From Pseudomonas sivasensis (lineage in GTDB: Bacteria; Pseudomonadota; Gammaproteobacteria; Pseudomonadales; Pseudomonadaceae), in assembly GCF_013778505.1 (NCBI RefSeq), contig NZ_JAAOWU010000003.1, forward strand, positions 434,001 to 498,000: 64,000 nucleotides of DNA, written 5' to 3'. The position numbers were made by a program, and so were the translations under genes. The stretch's first letter is position 1; the number at the start of each line of letters is the position of its first letter. The notes under the pieces are model-generated. The model saw only the letters and a program-made list of their open reading frames with translations, did not search any database and was not told the origin of the DNA. Shown here piece after piece: positions 19,178 through 27,906 of this stretch.

Positions 19178-19426
19178 AATGTGTATGAAACGTGGAACGC
19201 CCGTGTAGGCCGCAGTACTGCTGGATTCGGCCGTTTGTCACCGAATATTCCAATATAAAAACAGCCGGTTGGATTTTTGAGGGCGCGAACCCTACCACAA
19301 AAAAACGCGATCACCGAATGGATTTACCGGCTTGTGTTCCAGGGTTGGGGCATGGCTACAATCGGCCTTCAATAGAGGCAGTATTGTGCTTCCCGTACAT
19401 GACAATAATTAGAATCGAGGTAGCGC

Positions 19427-20152
19427 ATGGAGCAAGAAGCCTGGCAAATCCTGATCGTCGAGGACGACGAGCGATTGGCCGAATTGACCCGTGAGTACCT
19501 GGAAAGCAACGGCCTGCGTGTTTCGGTTGAAGGCGATGGCGCCCAGGCCGCAGCGCGTATCATCGCCGAGCAACCAGACCTGGTGATCCTCGACCTGATG
19601 CTGCCCGGCGAAGATGGCCTGAGCATCTGCCGCAAGGTGCGCGAGCGCTACGAGGGTGTGATCCTCATGCTCACCGCGCGCACTGATGACATGGACCAGG
19701 TGCTGGGCCTGGACATGGGCGCCGACGACTACGTATGCAAACCCGTGCGCCCCCGGCTGTTGCTGGCGCGTATCCAGGCGCTGCTGCGGCGCAGTGAGCC
19801 CGCCGAATCCGCAACGGTAGAAAACCAGCGCCGCCTGGAATTCGGCCCGTTGGTGGTAGACAACGCCCTGCGCGAAGCCTGGCTGCACGACGGCAGTATC
19901 GAACTGACCAGCGCTGAATTTGACCTGCTGTGGCTGCTGGTGGCGAATGCCGGGCGCATCCTGTCCCGCGAAGAAATCTTTATCGCCCTGCGCGGTATCG
20001 GCTATGACGGCCAAGACCGGTCCATCGATGTACGCATCTCACGAATTCGCCCGAAAATCGGCGACGATCCGATCCATCCGCGTCTGATCAAGACCATTCG
20101 TAGCAAAGGCTACTTATTCGTCCCTGAAGCCGCCGCCGATATGTCGCTGTGA
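19427..20152 (+). CDS. OmpR-family response regulator (RstA-like)
   Basis: A DNA-binding response regulator of 241 residues. The receiver domain covers residues 7-120, with acidic pocket EDDE, phospho-acceptor Asp in LVILDLMLPGEDG (about residue 57), Thr in MLTART and Lys in VCKPV. A winged-helix effector domain follows (about 135-235), with the OmpR-type recognition region SIDVRISRIRPKIGDD. The histidine kinase gene begins inside the stop codon, so the pair is co-translated. Position next to nrdA matches P. aeruginosa PA1157, an RstA-like regulator of unknown signal. The target genes cannot be told. Confidence 0.88.
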   Translation: MEQEAWQILIVEDDERLAELTREYLESNGLRVSVEGDGAQAAARIIAEQPDLVILDLMLPGEDGLSICRKVRERYEGVILMLTARTDDMDQVLGLDMGADDYVCKPVRPRLLLARIQALLRRSEPAESATVENQRRLEFGPLVVDNALREAWLHDGSIELTSAEFDLLWLLVANAGRILSREEIFIALRGIGYDGQDRSIDVRISRIRPKIGDDPIHPRLIKTIRSKGYLFVPEAAADMSL

Positions 20153-21759
20153 ACTCGATCTTCCTGCGTATCTACGGCGGCATGTGCGCGGCCCTCATCC
20201 TGGTGGCGCTGTTGGGCGTACTGGCCTTGCACCTGCTTAACGAGGTGCGCAGCGGCCAATACCGCGAGCGCCTCGCCCATGGCACCTTTGCCTTGATGGG
20301 CGACAACCTGCAACCCATGAGCGCTATCGAACGCCAACGTGCCTTGGCGGTGTGGGAGCGCTTGCTGGGGATCCCCCTGGAACTGCGCAGCCTCACCGAC
20401 GCACAGTTGGACCTCAGCCAGCGCAACAGCCTGCAACGCGGCCAGGTTCTGGTGCAGCAGACCGGCCCTCACGCCGCCCGTGTTCTGCGTCTGGTCAGCG
20501 ATAAAGAGCAATGGGTGCTGACGGGCGAGGTGCAGCAGATCAGCGAACAACTGGCCCGTGCGACCATTTACCTGCTGGCTGACGAATTGGTGCGCTTCCC
20601 CGTGGCCGAGCAGCCGCAAAGGTTGGCGGATATAAAAGAAGCCAAGGGCTTTGGGTTCGAAATGCACCTGATGACCCTCGACCAGGCAGATATGGACGAC
20701 GACCAGCGCCGCCGCGTGTCGGAGGGCGATACGGTGATGGCCCTGGGCAAGGGGGGCGACTCGATCCGCGTGTTCTCCGGCATTGTCGGTACGCCCTGGG
20801 TGCTGGAACTCGGTCCGCTGTATCAAATGAACCCGTACCCGGTGCAGTGGCTGGTCCTGATTGCTTTGATTGGCCTGACCTTGATCGGCTTGATCGTCTA
20901 TCTGCTGGTGCGTCAGCTTGAGCGCCGGCTGCGTGGCCTGGAGGCGGCCGCGACACGCATTGCCAAGGGCAATCTGGAAGTACGCGTGCCGGCCCGGGGA
21001 GCGGACTCGGTGGGTCGCCTCGCCGCGGCCTTCAATGGCATGGCTGAGCACTTGCAGCAATTGCTGGCGATTCAGCGCGAACTGGTACGTGCGGTGTCCC
21101 ACGAACTGCGCACGCCGGTAGCGCGCCTGCGCTTCGGATTGGAGATGATCGGCGACGCTGCTACCCCAGAGGCCCGGCGCAAGTACCTGGAAGGCATGGA
21201 CAGCGATATCCAGGACCTCGATGGCCTGGTGGATGAAATGCTCACCTACGCAAGGCTGGAGCAGGGCGCACCCGAGCTGAGTTTTCAGCGAGTGGACCTT
21301 GATGCGTTGCTTGATCAGGTGATTGGCGAATTATCGCCACTGCGCCCACAGGTGACTGTGGCGCGGGGTATCTGCTTGTCATCGGCCCACTGGGATAACG
21401 CCTGGGTCGACGCCGAACCCCGCTATTTACACCGTGCCCTGCAAAATCTGGTGAGCAATGCCATGCGCCACGCGCAGAGCCAAGTGCTGATCAGTTATCA
21501 GGTGGGTCAGGTGCGCTGTCGAATCGATGTAGAGGACGATGGCCCCGGTGTGCCGGAAAACGCCTGGGAGCGTATTTTTACGCCCTTCCTGCGGCTCGAC
21601 GACAGCCGCACCCGAGCGTCCGGGGGCCATGGCCTGGGCTTGTCGATTGTACGGCGGATCATCTATTGGCACGGCGGGCGCGCATTGATCAGCAAGAGCA
21701 ACAACCTGGGTGGGGCGTGTTTCAGTTTGAGTTGGCCGAGGGGGCAGGATAAAACCTGA
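20149..21759 (+). CDS. Sensor histidine kinase (RstB-like)
   Basis: A 536-residue inner-membrane sensor kinase paired with the preceding regulator; its GTG start overlaps the regulator's TGA. A first membrane segment is at residues 8-28 (MCAALILVALLGVLAL), followed by a periplasmic domain of about 200 residues. A second membrane segment is near 225-250 (WLVLIALIGLTLIGLIVYLLV), then HAMP at about 250-300, and the H-box VSHELRTPVARLRFGLE with the phospho-accepting His at about 320. The ATP-binding domain has N-box NLVSNAMRHA, G1 DDGPGVP and G2 GGHGLGLSIV. It should phosphorylate the RstA-like regulator; the stimulus is unknown. Confidence 0.9.
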   Translation: MNSIFLRIYGGMCAALILVALLGVLALHLLNEVRSGQYRERLAHGTFALMGDNLQPMSAIERQRALAVWERLLGIPLELRSLTDAQLDLSQRNSLQRGQVLVQQTGPHAARVLRLVSDKEQWVLTGEVQQISEQLARATIYLLADELVRFPVAEQPQRLADIKEAKGFGFEMHLMTLDQADMDDDQRRRVSEGDTVMALGKGGDSIRVFSGIVGTPWVLELGPLYQMNPYPVQWLVLIALIGLTLIGLIVYLLVRQLERRLRGLEAAATRIAKGNLEVRVPARGADSVGRLAAAFNGMAEHLQQLLAIQRELVRAVSHELRTPVARLRFGLEMIGDAATPEARRKYLEGMDSDIQDLDGLVDEMLTYARLEQGAPELSFQRVDLDALLDQVIGELSPLRPQVTVARGICLSSAHWDNAWVDAEPRYLHRALQNLVSNAMRHAQSQVLISYQVGQVRCRIDVEDDGPGVPENAWERIFTPFLRLDDSRTRASGGHGLGLSIVRRIIYWHGGRALISKSNNLGGACFSLSWPRGQDKT

Positions 21760-21763
21760 CCTA

Positions 21764-22480
21764 TCAGGCGCTGATGCTCACCAGGCTCAAGAGCTGCCCA
21801 TCATTCACCGCAAACTGCCCAACCAACTCCTTGCCATGGCACCACTCATCCGACAAGTCAGTCAGCAACCGCAGCTTTATATGCCCGGCCTCGGTCCACT
21901 CCACCACCTCGGCATGCTCAAAATAGAAGCGCTTGTGCACAATCGGGTAAAGCGCCTTGAACAGGCTCTCTTTGACCGAAAACGTCAGCGTCACCAGCAG
22001 GGCAATCTGCTCTCGCGCCACACCGCCCATACGCTGCAGCTCGTTGGCTGTCAGAATTTCCCCGGCCAGACGCTCCGCGCGCTCCAGCGTGAGTACATTT
22101 TCCAGGTCCATCCCCAACCCGCGCCATTGCGCCTTGTACCCGACAATCGCCGCGGCATGCCCGGTGCTGTGTGTGATCGAGCCACTGATGTGCGCGGGCC
22201 AGACCGGTGCACGGTCTTCGCCGATAGCCGGGATGCAGTCAAGCTGATCGAGGTGTTGCAGAGCGGCGCGGGCGCACAGGCGACCGGCCAGAAACTCGGC
22301 TTGGCGCTTGGCCACTGAGCGCTGGATGCTCGCCGGTGCCGGCACTGCGCAGCGTTGGAAATCACCGGCTGCCAACAATGCCGGGTCGAAGTGAGTGCCG
22401 AGAAACACTGTTCCCGGTAATGGTTCGGGCAGTGGCCAATGGGCGTCGAGTGGTGTGCAGCAAGCGGGCAGAAGATTCAT
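21764..22480 (-). CDS. pcpS: Phosphopantetheinyl transferase PcpS
   Basis: This enzyme transfers the 4'-phosphopantetheine arm of CoA to carrier proteins. In P. aeruginosa, PcpS is the only such enzyme and serves both AcpP and siderophore synthetases. The 238-residue product has the Sfp/EntD motifs: ISGSITHSTGHAAAIV, the Mg-binding GMDLENV, and FSVKESLFKALYP. The start at 22480 (MNLLPACCTPLD) aligns with PcpS; the open frame to 22579 goes through a likely promoter of the neighbouring gene. Position after nrdA and the two-component pair agrees with P. aeruginosa. The gene ends four bases from the convergent kinase gene. Confidence 0.88.
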   Translation of the reverse strand: MNLLPACCTPLDAHWPLPEPLPGTVFLGTHFDPALLAAGDFQRCAVPAPASIQRSVAKRQAEFLAGRLCARAALQHLDQLDCIPAIGEDRAPVWPAHISGSITHSTGHAAAIVGYKAQWRGLGMDLENVLTLERAERLAGEILTANELQRMGGVAREQIALLVTLTFSVKESLFKALYPIVHKRFYFEHAEVVEWTEAGHIKLRLLTDLSDEWCHGKELVGQFAVNDGQLLSLVSISA

Positions 22481-22536
22481 GGGCGGTATTTTGCCGAGTT
22501 GAGGCGCCAGAGGATAGCCCGCTGCGGCGCACCGCC

Positions 22537-22570
22537 TGTTCAGGGGGAGTTCAGGGGCTTTTGCGTAGGC
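22537..22570 (+). promoter_or_regulatory. Candidate PhoP box and -10 element of the phoPQ operon
   Basis: A direct repeat TGTTCA-GGGGG-AGTTCA with an 11-base period is followed after twelve bases by a -10-like TAGGCT (22565-22570). This spacing, with the box in place of a -35, is the usual architecture of PhoP-activated promoters and would give autoregulation of phoPQ. Confidence 0.55.
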
Positions 22571-22605
22571 TGACCTCAACAGCCAAACGCGTATGAGGTA
22601 ACACC

Positions 22606-22914
22606 ATGACTGCGATCAAAAAGCTGATGTTGGCGTTGACCATGCTCAGTGCCACCGCAGGGGTCCAGGCCTCTGATGGTGACTTTGCCGCATTCGGCCG
22701 CGAGAAAACCAAGAAAACCAGCACCTTGATTCAACGTGTCAGTTTCGAAGACGCGAGCAGTCAGCCTACGCCTTGGGGCCAGTCCCTGGGCCTTGCTACC
22801 CCACAGCCAGCCTACCGCACCGGTTACGCGCATCTGAGTGGCCAGTTCAATGGCATTAAACTGCGCCCGCAAGACCTGCAGGGCCGCTATGATGTCCCCC
22901 TGTCGGACAGTTGA
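22606..22914 (+). CDS. Small exported protein upstream of phoP
   Basis: A 102-residue protein with a clear signal peptide (MTAIKKLMLALTMLSATAGVQA, cleavage before SDG), so it is probably periplasmic. The mature part is polar, has no cysteines and no motif I know, and contains an aromatic/Pro-rich middle (TPWGQSLGLATPQPAYRTGYAHLSGQF). It lies 18 bases before phoP in the same direction and behind a candidate PhoP box, the place taken in P. aeruginosa by the porin gene oprH. It is much too short for OprH. A role in the PhoPQ response is inferred only from position. Confidence 0.75.
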   Translation: MTAIKKLMLALTMLSATAGVQASDGDFAAFGREKTKKTSTLIQRVSFEDASSQPTPWGQSLGLATPQPAYRTGYAHLSGQFNGIKLRPQDLQGRYDVPLSDS

Positions 22915-22932
22915 TTTGCTTTGGAGAGCCTT

Positions 22933-23610
22933 ATGAAATTGCTGGTGGTGGAAGATGAGGCGCTGCTGCGTCATCACCTGTTTACCCGCCTGACCGACAG
23001 CGGCCACGTGGTCGAAGCTGTGGCCAACGCCGAAGAGGCGCTTTACCAGGTCGGTCAATTCAACCATGACCTGGCGATTATCGACCTGGGCCTGCCCGGC
23101 ATGGGCGGCCTGGACCTGATCCGCCAACTGCGCAGCCAGGCCAAAACGTTTCCGATCCTAATCCTCACCGCGCGCGGCAACTGGCAGGACAAGGTCGAAG
23201 GCCTGGCCGCCGGTGCTGACGACTACGTCGTCAAACCATTCCAGTTCGAAGAGTTGGAGGCGCGCATGAACGCCTTGCTGCGCCGCTCCAGCGGGTTCAC
23301 CCAATCGACTATCGTTGCCGGGCCCTTGCTGCTGGACCTCAACCGCAAGCAAGCGTCCCTCGACGAACAGCCACTGGCGCTGACCGCCTACGAATACCGC
23401 ATCCTTGAATACCTGATGCGCCATCACCAGCAAGTTGTCGCCAAAGACCGCTTGATGGAACAGCTTTACCCCGACGACGACGAGCGCGATCCAAACGTCA
23501 TTGAAGTCTTGGTCGGCCGCCTGCGCCGCAAGCTGGAAGGCCCCACAGGGTTCAAACCGATCGACACCGTGCGTGGCCTGGGCTACCTGTTCAATGAGCG
23601 CTGCCGTTGA
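22933..23610 (+). CDS. phoP: Response regulator PhoP
   Basis: PhoP responds to low Mg2+ and cationic peptides and controls lipopolysaccharide modification and Mg2+ uptake. The 225-residue protein has a receiver domain (VVEDEALLRHHL; phospho-acceptor Asp in LAIIDLGLPGMGG at about 51; Lys in YVVKPFQFEELEAR) and an OmpR-type winged helix (EVLVGRLRRKLEG). It is very close to P. aeruginosa PhoP as I remember it. I use the ATG at 22933, with GGAGA upstream. phoQ starts within its stop codon. Confidence 0.95.
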   Translation: MKLLVVEDEALLRHHLFTRLTDSGHVVEAVANAEEALYQVGQFNHDLAIIDLGLPGMGGLDLIRQLRSQAKTFPILILTARGNWQDKVEGLAAGADDYVVKPFQFEELEARMNALLRRSSGFTQSTIVAGPLLLDLNRKQASLDEQPLALTAYEYRILEYLMRHHQQVVAKDRLMEQLYPDDDERDPNVIEVLVGRLRRKLEGPTGFKPIDTVRGLGYLFNERCR

Positions 23611-24953
23611 TCCGCTCGTTACGTGTGCGTTTGATGCTGGCGGCAGCGACCCTGGCCGTGTTGTTCATGCTGGGCTTGTTGCCGGCCATGCAGGGCGCTT
23701 TCAGTCTGGCGTTGCAGGACTCCATCGAACAGCGCCTGGCGTCGGACGTGACGACGCTGATCTCCGCCGCGCGGGTCGAAAACAACCGCCTGCTGATGCC
23801 TGCGCAGTTGCCGGACGAACGTTTCAACCTGACCGATAGCCGTCTGCTCGGCTATATCTACGACCGCGAAGGCCACTTGGTGTGGCGCTCGCGGGCTACC
23901 CGGGAAGAAAACATCAACTACAAGCCGCGCTATGACGGGCGAGGCAATGAATTCGCGAGGATTCGCGAAGCGGACGGCCAGGAGTTCTTCGTCTATGACG
24001 TGGAGGTCAAGCTGCTCGGCGGCAAGAGTGCGGCGTTCAGTATCGTCGCCCTGCAACCGGTGCGCGAATACCAGCTGACCCTAGAAGGCCTGCGCGAAAA
24101 CCTCTACTTGGGCTTCGGCGCGGCGTTGCTGGTGCTGCTGACGTTGCTGTGGCTGGGCCTGACCTGGGGCCTCCAAGCCCTGCGGCGGCTGAGTCAGGAG
24201 CTTGACCAGATCGAAGGCGGCACCCGCGAAAGCCTGTCCGAACAACACCCACGTGAATTGCTGCGCCTTACCGGCTCCCTCAACCGCTTGCTGCACAGTG
24301 AGCGTGAACAACGTACGCGATACCGCGACTCCCTCGATGACTTAGCTCACAGCCTGAAAACCCCGCTCGCCGTGTTGCAAGGCGTGAGTGAAGACATGGC
24401 CAAGCGCCCAGAAGACCGCGATCAGGCCTGGGTGCTGCAATCGCAGATCGAACGCATGAGCCAGCAGATCAGCTACCAGTTGCAGCGCGCCAGTTTGCGC
24501 AAAAGCGGCCTGGTGCGCCATCAAGTGCGCCTGGAGCCGGTGCTGCAAAGCCTGTGCGATACCTTGGGCAAGGTCTACCGCGACAAGGGGGTCAGGGTGT
24601 CCTTTGAACTGCCGCACGCCTGCGATGTGCCGATCGAGAAGGGTGCCTTGCTCGAATTGCTTGGCAACCTGCTGGAAAACGCTTATCGGCTGTGCCTGAG
24701 TGAAGTGCGAGTTAGTCTGGTCGAGAACCTCGAAGGCATTGAGTTGTGCATAGAAGATGACGGACCAGGTGTGCCGCCAGATCAGCGCGCGCGGATTTTG
24801 CAACGGGGCGAGCGGCTGGACCGCCAGCATCCGGGGCAGGGGATTGGGTTGGCGGTGGTCAAGGACATCATAGAAAGCTACGGGGCGCGACTGACCCTGG
24901 GAGATTCACCGCTGGGTGGCGCGGCGTTCAAGATCCACTTTCCATCTGTGTGA
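23607..24953 (+). CDS. phoQ: Sensor histidine kinase PhoQ
   Basis: A 448-residue membrane sensor of divalent cations, the same length as P. aeruginosa PhoQ. Membrane segments are at about residues 8-30 and 160-185, with the acidic periplasmic sensor domain between them. A HAMP-like linker follows, then the H-box DDLAHSLKTPLAVLQGVSED (His at about 251) and the ATPase domain with NLLENAYRLC, DDGPGVPPDQR and GQGIGLAVVKDI. The start is a TTG that overlaps the phoP stop, an example of coupled translation that limits kinase yield. It ends before a REP pair. Confidence 0.94.
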   Translation: MIRSLRVRLMLAAATLAVLFMLGLLPAMQGAFSLALQDSIEQRLASDVTTLISAARVENNRLLMPAQLPDERFNLTDSRLLGYIYDREGHLVWRSRATREENINYKPRYDGRGNEFARIREADGQEFFVYDVEVKLLGGKSAAFSIVALQPVREYQLTLEGLRENLYLGFGAALLVLLTLLWLGLTWGLQALRRLSQELDQIEGGTRESLSEQHPRELLRLTGSLNRLLHSEREQRTRYRDSLDDLAHSLKTPLAVLQGVSEDMAKRPEDRDQAWVLQSQIERMSQQISYQLQRASLRKSGLVRHQVRLEPVLQSLCDTLGKVYRDKGVRVSFELPHACDVPIEKGALLELLGNLLENAYRLCLSEVRVSLVENLEGIELCIEDDGPGVPPDQRARILQRGERLDRQHPGQGIGLAVVKDIIESYGARLTLGDSPLGGAAFKIHFPSV

Positions 24954-24973
24954 TCTTCAGTGGCTGGGCTGGC

Positions 24974-25070
24974 CCTATCGGGGGCAAGCCCTCTCCCGCA
25001 TTTTGAATTTATTCAAGCATCAAACTTTGTAAACGCAGTCAAAGGTGGGAGGGGGCTTGCGCCCGATGAG
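24974..25070. repeat. REP doublet in tail-to-tail order
   Basis: TATCGGGGGCAAGCCCTCTCC (24975 onward) and, after 44 bases, TGGGAGGGGGCTTGCGCCCG (to about 25065) are inverted copies of the REP unit, in the same order as the two arms read in the opposite sense at 12415. It lies between the convergent phoQ and AraC-type genes. Confidence 0.7.
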
Positions 25071-25091
25071 GCCCTCACACACAACGCCTCT

Positions 25092-26090
25092 CTAACTCTC
25101 CCGTGCGCGATAGGCCCCCGGCGTTAACCCTGTCCACTTCTTGAACGCCCGATGAAATGCCGACGGTTCGGAAAATCCCAACTGCTCGGCAATCTCCTGC
25201 AACGACAAATCCGCCCGTCCTAGATGGTAGATGGCGATGTCCCGCCGCAACTCATCTTTGAGCGCCTGAAAGCTGGTGCCTTCTTCGCGCAAATGCCTGC
25301 GAAGGGTTTGTGGGCTGATGTGCAAGTGCTGAGCGACGGCTTCCAGATCCGGCCACGGCGTGCGATCGCGGCTCAGTAGGCGTCGCAACTGACTGCTCAA
25401 GCTATCGCCTTCATCCGGGCGTGACAGCAGGTCAGCGGGAGAGCGCTCCAGAAAGTGCTTGAGGGTGCGCTCATCCTGCAGCAGCGGCATGTTCAGGTAG
25501 CGGGCAGGGAACACCAGGCTACTGTTCGGCGAACCGAACACCCGGTCGCAGGGAAACAGCAGGTCATATTCGCTGGAGTGGGCCGGCATCGGGTAGCTGA
25601 ACGTGGCCTGGTGCAGTCGGATGCGCTGGCCGATCAGCCAACTGCCCAGGCGGTGCCAGATCACCAGCAGGCATTCGCTGAGGAAGTGATCCGGGTCCCA
25701 CAGTTGGGAGTCATCCAGGCTCAGGCGGGCCATTTCGCCTTCCCGTGTGAGCTGCCAACGCGGGCCTTGTGGGAATAGGCTATAAAATAATAAGCCGCGT
25801 TCCAGGGCTTTCTCCAGCGTGCGGCAGTGGATCAACGCATGGCACATCATGGCGAAAGTGCCACGTTTGCTCGGACCGTCGGCAAAGCCCAAGTATTCGT
25901 CGTCCAACGCCAGCCAAAGCATCTGGAGCAACCGGGTAAATTGCTCCGGCGCAATGCGGGCGCGAGGTTCAGTCAACTGCTCGGGGGTGATGCCCAACTG
26001 TTGCAGCAGGCCCGAATAATCGTAACCGGCCCGACGCGCTCCGCCCAGGGCGGCCCGTGCGTAGTGACTGGCGATGGTGCGTTCACGCAT
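25092..26090 (-). CDS. AraC-family transcriptional regulator (OruR/ArgR-like)
   Basis: The protein of 332 residues has an N-terminal arabinose-binding-type domain (AraC_binding_2 style, residues 10-190) and two C-terminal HTH motifs (about 235-330: LEAVAQHLHISPQTLRRHLREEGTSF and SLQEIAEQLGFSEPSAFHRAFKKWTGLTPGAYR). The ATG at 26090 has GAGGA eight bases upstream; the longer open frame is unlikely. It is divergent from dctA and separated from it by a complex control region, so it may regulate itself, dctA or a neighbour. The effector is unknown. Confidence 0.8.
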   Translation of the reverse strand: MRERTIASHYARAALGGARRAGYDYSGLLQQLGITPEQLTEPRARIAPEQFTRLLQMLWLALDDEYLGFADGPSKRGTFAMMCHALIHCRTLEKALERGLLFYSLFPQGPRWQLTREGEMARLSLDDSQLWDPDHFLSECLLVIWHRLGSWLIGQRIRLHQATFSYPMPAHSSEYDLLFPCDRVFGSPNSSLVFPARYLNMPLLQDERTLKHFLERSPADLLSRPDEGDSLSSQLRRLLSRDRTPWPDLEAVAQHLHISPQTLRRHLREEGTSFQALKDELRRDIAIYHLGRADLSLQEIAEQLGFSEPSAFHRAFKKWTGLTPGAYRARES

Positions 26091-26146
26091 GCGGGGTCCT
26101 CGTCCATGGAATGGCGGATGGTAGTCAGCACCTGGCAAGGCGACAA

Positions 26147-26201
26147 GGCGGATATCCGCCAAATTGTAGGACGCGATTGGGTGCGGTGGCGGAAATTCGC
26201 C
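26147..26201. promoter_or_regulatory. Tandem palindromes upstream of dctA (candidate enhancer)
   Basis: GGCGGATATCCGCC (26147-26160, a perfect 14-base palindrome) and GGCGGAAATTCGCC (26188-26201) are centred 41 bases apart, about four helical turns, and 90-130 bases upstream of an RpoN promoter. This is where the activator DctD would be expected to bind. A third copy, GGCGGATATTTGCC, is at 26390-26403 in the dctA leader. Confidence 0.55.
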
Positions 26202-26279
26202 AACCGATTTGGCGCCTGGCGAGGCGTCTGAAAACCATCAGCCCTGATGCCTAAAGGCCTTTAGGGCTTTTGAGCAAAG

Positions 26280-26295
26280 TGGCACGGCGTTTGCG
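26280..26295 (+). promoter_or_regulatory. RpoN promoter of dctA
   Basis: TGGCACG-N4-TTGCG matches the sigma-54 consensus fully at -24 and -12. Transcription should start near 26306, leaving a leader of about 125 bases. RpoN/DctD control of dctA is well established in Pseudomonas and rhizobia. Confidence 0.85.
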
Positions 26296-26429
26296 ATAAG
26301 GATTACAGCGCAGGCCTGGACCTACAGGCTTCGCAAACAACAAATCCCTCCAGTGCAGGAGGGTTCGCAATTCAAGTGTCGTGGGCAATGGCGGATATTT
26401 GCCACACGGGACGATTGAGGAATTTTGCA

Positions 26430-27761
26430 ATGACGACTCGTCAGCCAATCTACAAATCCCTGTATTTCCAGGTGATCGTTGCAATCGTTATCGGTATTTT
26501 GCTCGGTCACTTCTACCCGCAAACCGGTGTGGCCCTTAAGCCACTGGGTGACGGGTTTATCAAACTGATCAAAATGGTCATCGCCCCGATCATCTTCTGC
26601 ACCGTTGTCAGCGGCATCGCTGGCATGCAAAGCATGAAATCGGTCGGCAAAACCGGCGGCTACGCGCTGCTGTACTTCGAAATCGTTTCCACCGTCGCCC
26701 TGCTGATCGGCCTGATCGTGGTGAACGTTGTGCAACCGGGCGCCGGTATGCACATCGACGTAGCGACCCTGGACGCTTCCAAAGTCGCTGCCTATGTGAC
26801 TGCTGGCGCAGACCAGAGCATCGTTGGCTTCCTGCTTAACGTGATCCCGAACACCATCGTCGGCGCCTTCGCCAACGGCGACATCCTGCAAGTGCTGATG
26901 TTCTCGGTGATCTTCGGTTTTGCCCTGCATCGCCTGGGTGCCTACGGCAAGCCGGTGCTGGACTTCATCGATCGCTTCGCCCACGTGATGTTCAACATCA
27001 TCAACATGATCATGAAGCTCGCACCACTCGGTGCCCTGGGCGCCATGGCGTTCACCATCGGTGCCTACGGTGTAGGTTCCCTGGTGCAGTTGGGCCAACT
27101 GATGATCTGCTTCTACATCACTTGCCTGTTGTTCGTGCTGGTGGTGCTGGGCGGTATCTGCCGCGCTCACGGTTTCAGCGTCATCAAGCTGATCCGCTAC
27201 ATCCGTGAAGAGCTGCTGATCGTATTGGGTACTTCCTCCTCCGAGTCCGCACTGCCACGCATGCTGATCAAGATGGAGCGTCTGGGTGCCAAGAAATCCG
27301 TAGTAGGTCTGGTAATCCCGACTGGCTACTCCTTCAACCTTGACGGTACTTCGATCTACCTGACCATGGCTGCCGTGTTCATCGCTCAAGCGACTGACAC
27401 CCACATGGACATCACCCACCAGATCACTCTGCTGCTGGTGCTGCTGCTCTCCTCCAAAGGCGCTGCTGGCGTGACCGGTAGTGGCTTCATCGTTTTGGCT
27501 GCAACCTTGTCGGCTGTAGGCCACCTGCCGGTTGCCGGCTTGGCGCTGATCCTGGGTATCGACCGCTTCATGTCCGAAGCCCGCGCACTGACCAACCTGG
27601 TCGGTAACGCCGTTGCCACCATCGTTGTGGCTAAGTGGGTCAAGGAACTGGACACCGACAAGCTGCAAAGCGAGCTGGCGTCTGGCGGTACCGGTATCTC
27701 CGAAACCCGCGAAATCGATGACCTGGGCGTGGCCGAAGGCCCTGCACCTGTCGTCAAGTAA
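26430..27761 (+). CDS. dctA: C4-dicarboxylate transporter DctA
   Basis: DctA imports succinate, fumarate and malate with cations. The 443-residue protein belongs to the DAACS (glutamate/dicarboxylate:cation symporter) family. It has eight membrane helices plus two re-entrant hairpins, with the Ser-rich hairpin [13 protein letters not shown] (about residues 267-279), the family motif [16 protein letters not shown] (about 296-311) and the hairpin-2 region [18 protein letters not shown]. The start at 26430 ([15 protein letters not shown]) has GAGG upstream. Catabolite-type control comes from the RpoN promoter. A strong terminator follows. Confidence 0.96.
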   Translation: MTTRQPIYKSLYFQVIVAIVIGILLGHFYPQTGVALKPLGDGFIKLIKMVIAPIIFCTVVSGIAGMQSMKSVGKTGGYALLYFEIVSTVALLIGLIVVNVVQPGAGMHIDVATLDASKVAAYVTAGADQSIVGFLLNVIPNTIVGAFANGDILQVLMFSVIFGFALHRLGAYGKPVLDFIDRFAHVMFNIINMIMKLAPLGALGAMAFTIGAYGVGSLVQLGQLMICFYITCLLFVLVVLGGICRAHGFSVIKLIRYIREELLIVLGTSSSESALPRMLIKMERLGAKKSVVGLVIPTGYSFNLDGTSIYLTMAAVFIAQATDTHMDITHQITLLLVLLLSSKGAAGVTGSGFIVLAATLSAVGHLPVAGLALILGIDRFMSEARALTNLVGNAVATIVVAKWVKELDTDKLQSELASGGTGISETREIDDLGVAEGPAPVVK

Positions 27762-27795
27762 GCCGCTGAAGGCGTGAGCCCACGCTAGCAGCTAT

Positions 27796-27833
27796 ACGCA
27801 AACGCCCCGACTGGTTCGGGGCGTTTGCGTTTC
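27796..27833 (+). terminator. Terminator of dctA
   Basis: ACGCAAACGCCCCGA pairs with TTCGGGGCGTTTGCGT over a four-base loop, followed by TT. It is a long, strong hairpin 35 bases after the stop. Confidence 0.85.
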
Positions 27834-27906
27834 TGCTCGGCCACTTTTGAATCGCTTTGCTTTACAGTAAATGAATACTTCATCAACAACGCTGGCGGGA
27901 GACTGA

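Larger units (their letters stand above)
18712..19426. other. 715-bp intergenic region between nrdA and a response-regulator gene
   Basis: No convincing gene is present. It contains the nrdA promoter and leader on the minus strand, a palindrome followed by T residues at 19081-19107, two DnaA-box-like sites at 19157-19177, and the promoter of the downstream regulator. An AT-rich patch (CTATATTTATT) lies 20 bases upstream of nrdA and could hold an NrdR site, but it does not match the consensus well. Confidence 0.6.
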
